From assembly GCA_016219235.1 (NCBI GenBank), contig JACRBO010000388.1, positions 1-8,144 on the forward strand: 8,144 bases of DNA, in the 5' to 3' direction. Below the pieces are notes generated by a model, which saw nothing but the letters and a program-made list of their open reading frames with translations, was not told where the DNA came from and searched no databases. Made by a program: the position numbers and the translations under genes. Of the stretch, positions 6,461 to 8,144 are shown one piece after another. The DNA comes from Chloroflexota bacterium (GTDB taxonomy: Bacteria > Chloroflexota > Anaerolineae > Fen-1058). Numbering within the stretch: position 1 is the first letter of the stretch; each line of letters starts with the position of its first letter.

Positions 6461-6559
6461 CGCCGCATCAGCGCCGCATCAGCGCCGCATCAGCGCCGCA
6501 TCAGCGCCGCATCAGCGCCGCATCAGCGCCGCATCAGCGCCGCATCAGCGCCGCATCAG
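6461..6559. repeat. Perfect 11-bp tandem repeat, 9 copies
   Basis: The unit CGCCGCATCAG occurs nine times head to tail without a mismatch (99 bases). On the coding (minus) strand the unit is CTGATGCGGCG, and the first copy (6559-6549) encodes the terminal Leu-Met-Arg-Arg of the upstream gene; the TGA stop (6547-6545) falls in the second copy. The other seven copies are untranslated. Eleven bases is not a multiple of three, so only the first two copies matter for the protein, and copy number can change freely above two. Perfect identity suggests recent expansion by slippage, though a selected role as a binding array or in the mRNA 3' region cannot be excluded. Confidence 0.95.
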
Positions 6560-8144
6560 CGGCAGATATACGTGCAGCGAGCCATCAAACGGCTGATACC
6601 GCGGCACGATCGTATCGATGCCGACCCCGCCGATCAACTCGTCGGCGATGTAGCCTTCCACTGCCGCCCGCACGACGATGCCCTGCACGGTGGTCGAACC
6701 CGGCACCATCGAGACGGTGGCCGTGATCTGTTCGCCCCGCGCCAGTGTGACCTGCGCGGGCGACACGGCGACGGTCCAATCGGCGGGCAAATCCACGCGC
6801 CGCACGCGCAGCTCGATGGTGGCCGTCTGCGTCAACGGATTGCCCACCAAAATGGTTGACGTGCTTTCAAACACACGCACCAACAGATTGGGCGTCGAAG
6901 CCGTTGCGCTGGTCGGTCGTCCGCCATCGCTCGGTCGTCCTGAGCCACCCACCCCGCCCAACAGTGGGAAGTTGGGCGGATACAGCAGCATATCGCTCAA
7001 CTCGCGGAAGGCATCCGCCATCTGCGTCAATCGAGCCTGCGAACTGCCCACGATCGAAGCCGGATCAGCGGCCAGGCTGGCCTGACGAGAGGCTTCGATC
7101 TCGTCATCCGTCAAACCCAGCTGGTGCGCCGCCGCGATCTCTTCAGCGGTGAAGCCTTGCGTTTCCAGCCGCTGTTGATAGCTGATGACATCGCCCGCGG
7201 TGATGATGACGTCCGGCAGACCTTCGTCGATCAACACTTGATGGAACTCGTCCAATCGCAAAGCCGCGGTGATCAACGCAGTGCCCATCAATTGCTTGTA
7301 ATGCAGCAGCGCATTGGCCTGCAACGTCGACCATTGCAAATCGTGGGCCTCGGCCGCGCCGCCGTACCGATCGAGTGCGATGGTGGCCGCCCGGCCCGCG
7401 TGATACACATCCATCATCGACGCGGTCAGCGCATTCAACGCCGTCGCTTCGGCGGGCGTGAGTTCAGCGTCGGGTTGCCACGGTGTAAACGTCGGCTTTG
7501 GCGGTATGGTGATCTGGTTGTAGTCCTGCCGCGGCGGATCGAAGCCCAGCCCTTGTGAGATCTTTTCGGCGGCATCGAACTGCCGGCCGATCAAGATATT
7601 CACCCCTTGTTTGGGAATGTTGAACGGCTGGGAGCCTGGCCCCGTAAACGTGTTGATGGTGCTGATCGCATCACGGGCCTTGTTCAGGCTGTCCTTTTCG
7701 GGCGGACTGCCCAGCGGCGCGGAATAGGAATTGAGATTCAAGGGCTTACTGGTACCGCCCGGCGCGTGCGGCGCAGTGATGCGCCGGCTGCCGATCGACG
7801 TGATGGTGTACACCAGCTGCACGCAATAGTGGCCGGATACCACCGGCGTCCACGGCGCTTCCACGATGACCGTGCTGTGTGCGGGGATCACCGTGCCCGT
7901 AATTTCGGCGATGGGGCCAAACGCCAGACCGATGCTCGACTGCATGAAGGCGAATGTCACATCCACTGTGATCGATGTGGGGCCGGTGTTGGTCAACTTG
8001 CCTTGAATGGTCGTGGGCACGCCGCGCACCACGGGCATGGGCACGACCTTGATGTCGGTGTTCACGTAGGGCGCGGCCGCATTGGGCAACAGATTAGTGT
8101 CAGTGACCGGCGGCGTAAAGGTGATGCGGCTCGACGGCGCGCGC
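6545..8144 (-). CDS. Large secreted-type protein, 5' end outside the window; function unknown
   Basis: The frame is open to the window edge: 18 more codons (RAPSSRITFTPPV...) precede the TTG at 8089, so this is the 3' part of a longer gene, at least 532 residues in the window. Residues are counted here from 8089. Residues 10-98 look like a CARDB-type Ig-like domain (KLTNTGPTSITVDV, then SGHYCVQLVYT). Residues 130-370 are mostly helical, with FTAEEIAAAHQLGLTDDEIEA near 313-333, and match no family I recognise. A Gly/Ser/Pro-rich linker (376-400) leads to a beta domain (401-492) containing LPADWTVAVSPAQVTLARGE, reminiscent of the NEW3 domain (PF10633). The chain ends HVYLPLMRR, a C-terminal ending I recall from Chloroflexota exported proteins. 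The signal peptide would lie outside the window. The lipoprotein gene starts 190 bases downstream on the same strand, so co-transcription is possible. An extracellular or cell-wall structural role is inferred; no catalytic motif was found. Confidence 0.75.
   Translation of the reverse strand, partial: RAPSSRITFTPPVTDTNLLPNAAAPYVNTDIKVVPMPVVRGVPTTIQGKLTNTGPTSITVDVTFAFMQSSIGLAFGPIAEITGTVIPAHSTVIVEAPWTPVVSGHYCVQLVYTITSIGSRRITAPHAPGGTSKPLNLNSYSAPLGSPPEKDSLNKARDAISTINTFTGPGSQPFNIPKQGVNILIGRQFDAAEKISQGLGFDPPRQDYNQITIPPKPTFTPWQPDAELTPAEATALNALTASMMDVYHAGRAATIALDRYGGAAEAHDLQWSTLQANALLHYKQLMGTALITAALRLDEFHQVLIDEGLPDVIITAGDVISYQQRLETQGFTAEEIAAAHQLGLTDDEIEASRQASLAADPASIVGSSQARLTQMADAFRELSDMLLYPPNFPLLGGVGGSGRPSDGGRPTSATASTPNLLVRVFESTSTILVGNPLTQTATIELRVRRVDLPADWTVAVSPAQVTLARGEQITATVSMVPGSTTVQGIVVRAAVEGYIADELIGGVGIDTIVPRYQPFDGSLHVYLPLMRR

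Noticed and set aside
6461..6559. Possible CRISPR array
   Set aside because: Units are 11 bp and strictly contiguous with no spacers; it is a minisatellite.
6379..6726. Plus-strand open frame through the tandem repeat encoding repeats of HQRRISAASAP
   Set aside because: It is antisense to the real gene end and exists because an 11-bp repeat makes a 33-base coding period without stops; no ribosome site was found.
7124..7558. 144-codon plus-strand open frame opposite the large protein gene
   Set aside because: Arg-rich shadow of a GC-rich coding region on the other strand, with no domain motif.
8087..8089. TTG at 8089 as the true start of the large protein gene
   Set aside because: The frame continues open through 18 further codons to the window edge with sequence that looks like the same beta domain, and no signal peptide follows the TTG.

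Overview
The window looks like a chromosomal segment of a Chloroflexota bacterium, probably Anaerolineae-like. This is inferred from protein style only. There is a lipoprotein with a Thr/Pro-rich stalk and three NBR1-type Ig-like domains, and a large secreted-type protein ending in YLPLMRR, a C-terminal style I recall from surface proteins of this phylum. The flanking genes are GC-rich and the intergenic spacers are full of palindromes. No marker gene fixes the taxonomy.

Layout, left to right. Bases 1-60 hold the first 20 codons of a minus-strand gene that leaves the window, with its own sigma70-like promoter at 96-124. At 238-1119 (minus) is a complete MBL-fold metallo-hydrolase. Between it and the next, divergent gene lies a dense nest of hairpins (1183-1290). 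Next comes a plus-strand two-gene operon with a good sigma70 promoter (1299-1328). Its first gene (1398-2297) is a probable PD-(D/E)XK restriction endonuclease, and its second (2318-4552) is an adenine-specific-type DNA methyltransferase with four CxxC zinc-ribbon knuckles. A 410-base gene-free spacer follows, with a perfect 14-base inverted repeat (4638-4651 / 4719-4732), a short CTTTGC-type octamer repeat, and a factor-independent terminator serving the minus strand.

The right side is minus-strand and encodes cell-envelope proteins. A large protein, truncated by the right window edge, occupies 6545-8144. Its stop codon lies inside a perfect 11-bp x 9 tandem repeat (6461-6559). It is followed by the triple Ig-like lipoprotein gene (4963-6354), which ends before the terminator at 4888-4914.

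The two plus-strand genes form a compact restriction-modification module of Type II style, with the nuclease gene first. The methyltransferase would modify host DNA and the nuclease would cut unmodified DNA. A sampled stretch of the nuclease gene is much AT-richer than the envelope genes, and the module is bracketed by structured repeats among opposite-strand genes, so acquisition by transfer is plausible. The envelope genes could act together at the cell surface, but nothing in the sequence gives them a specific substrate. The most unusual signals are the divergent nuclease paired with a COG1743-like methylase, the two mutually inverted hairpins with compensated stems, and the minisatellite growing out of the last codons of a gene.
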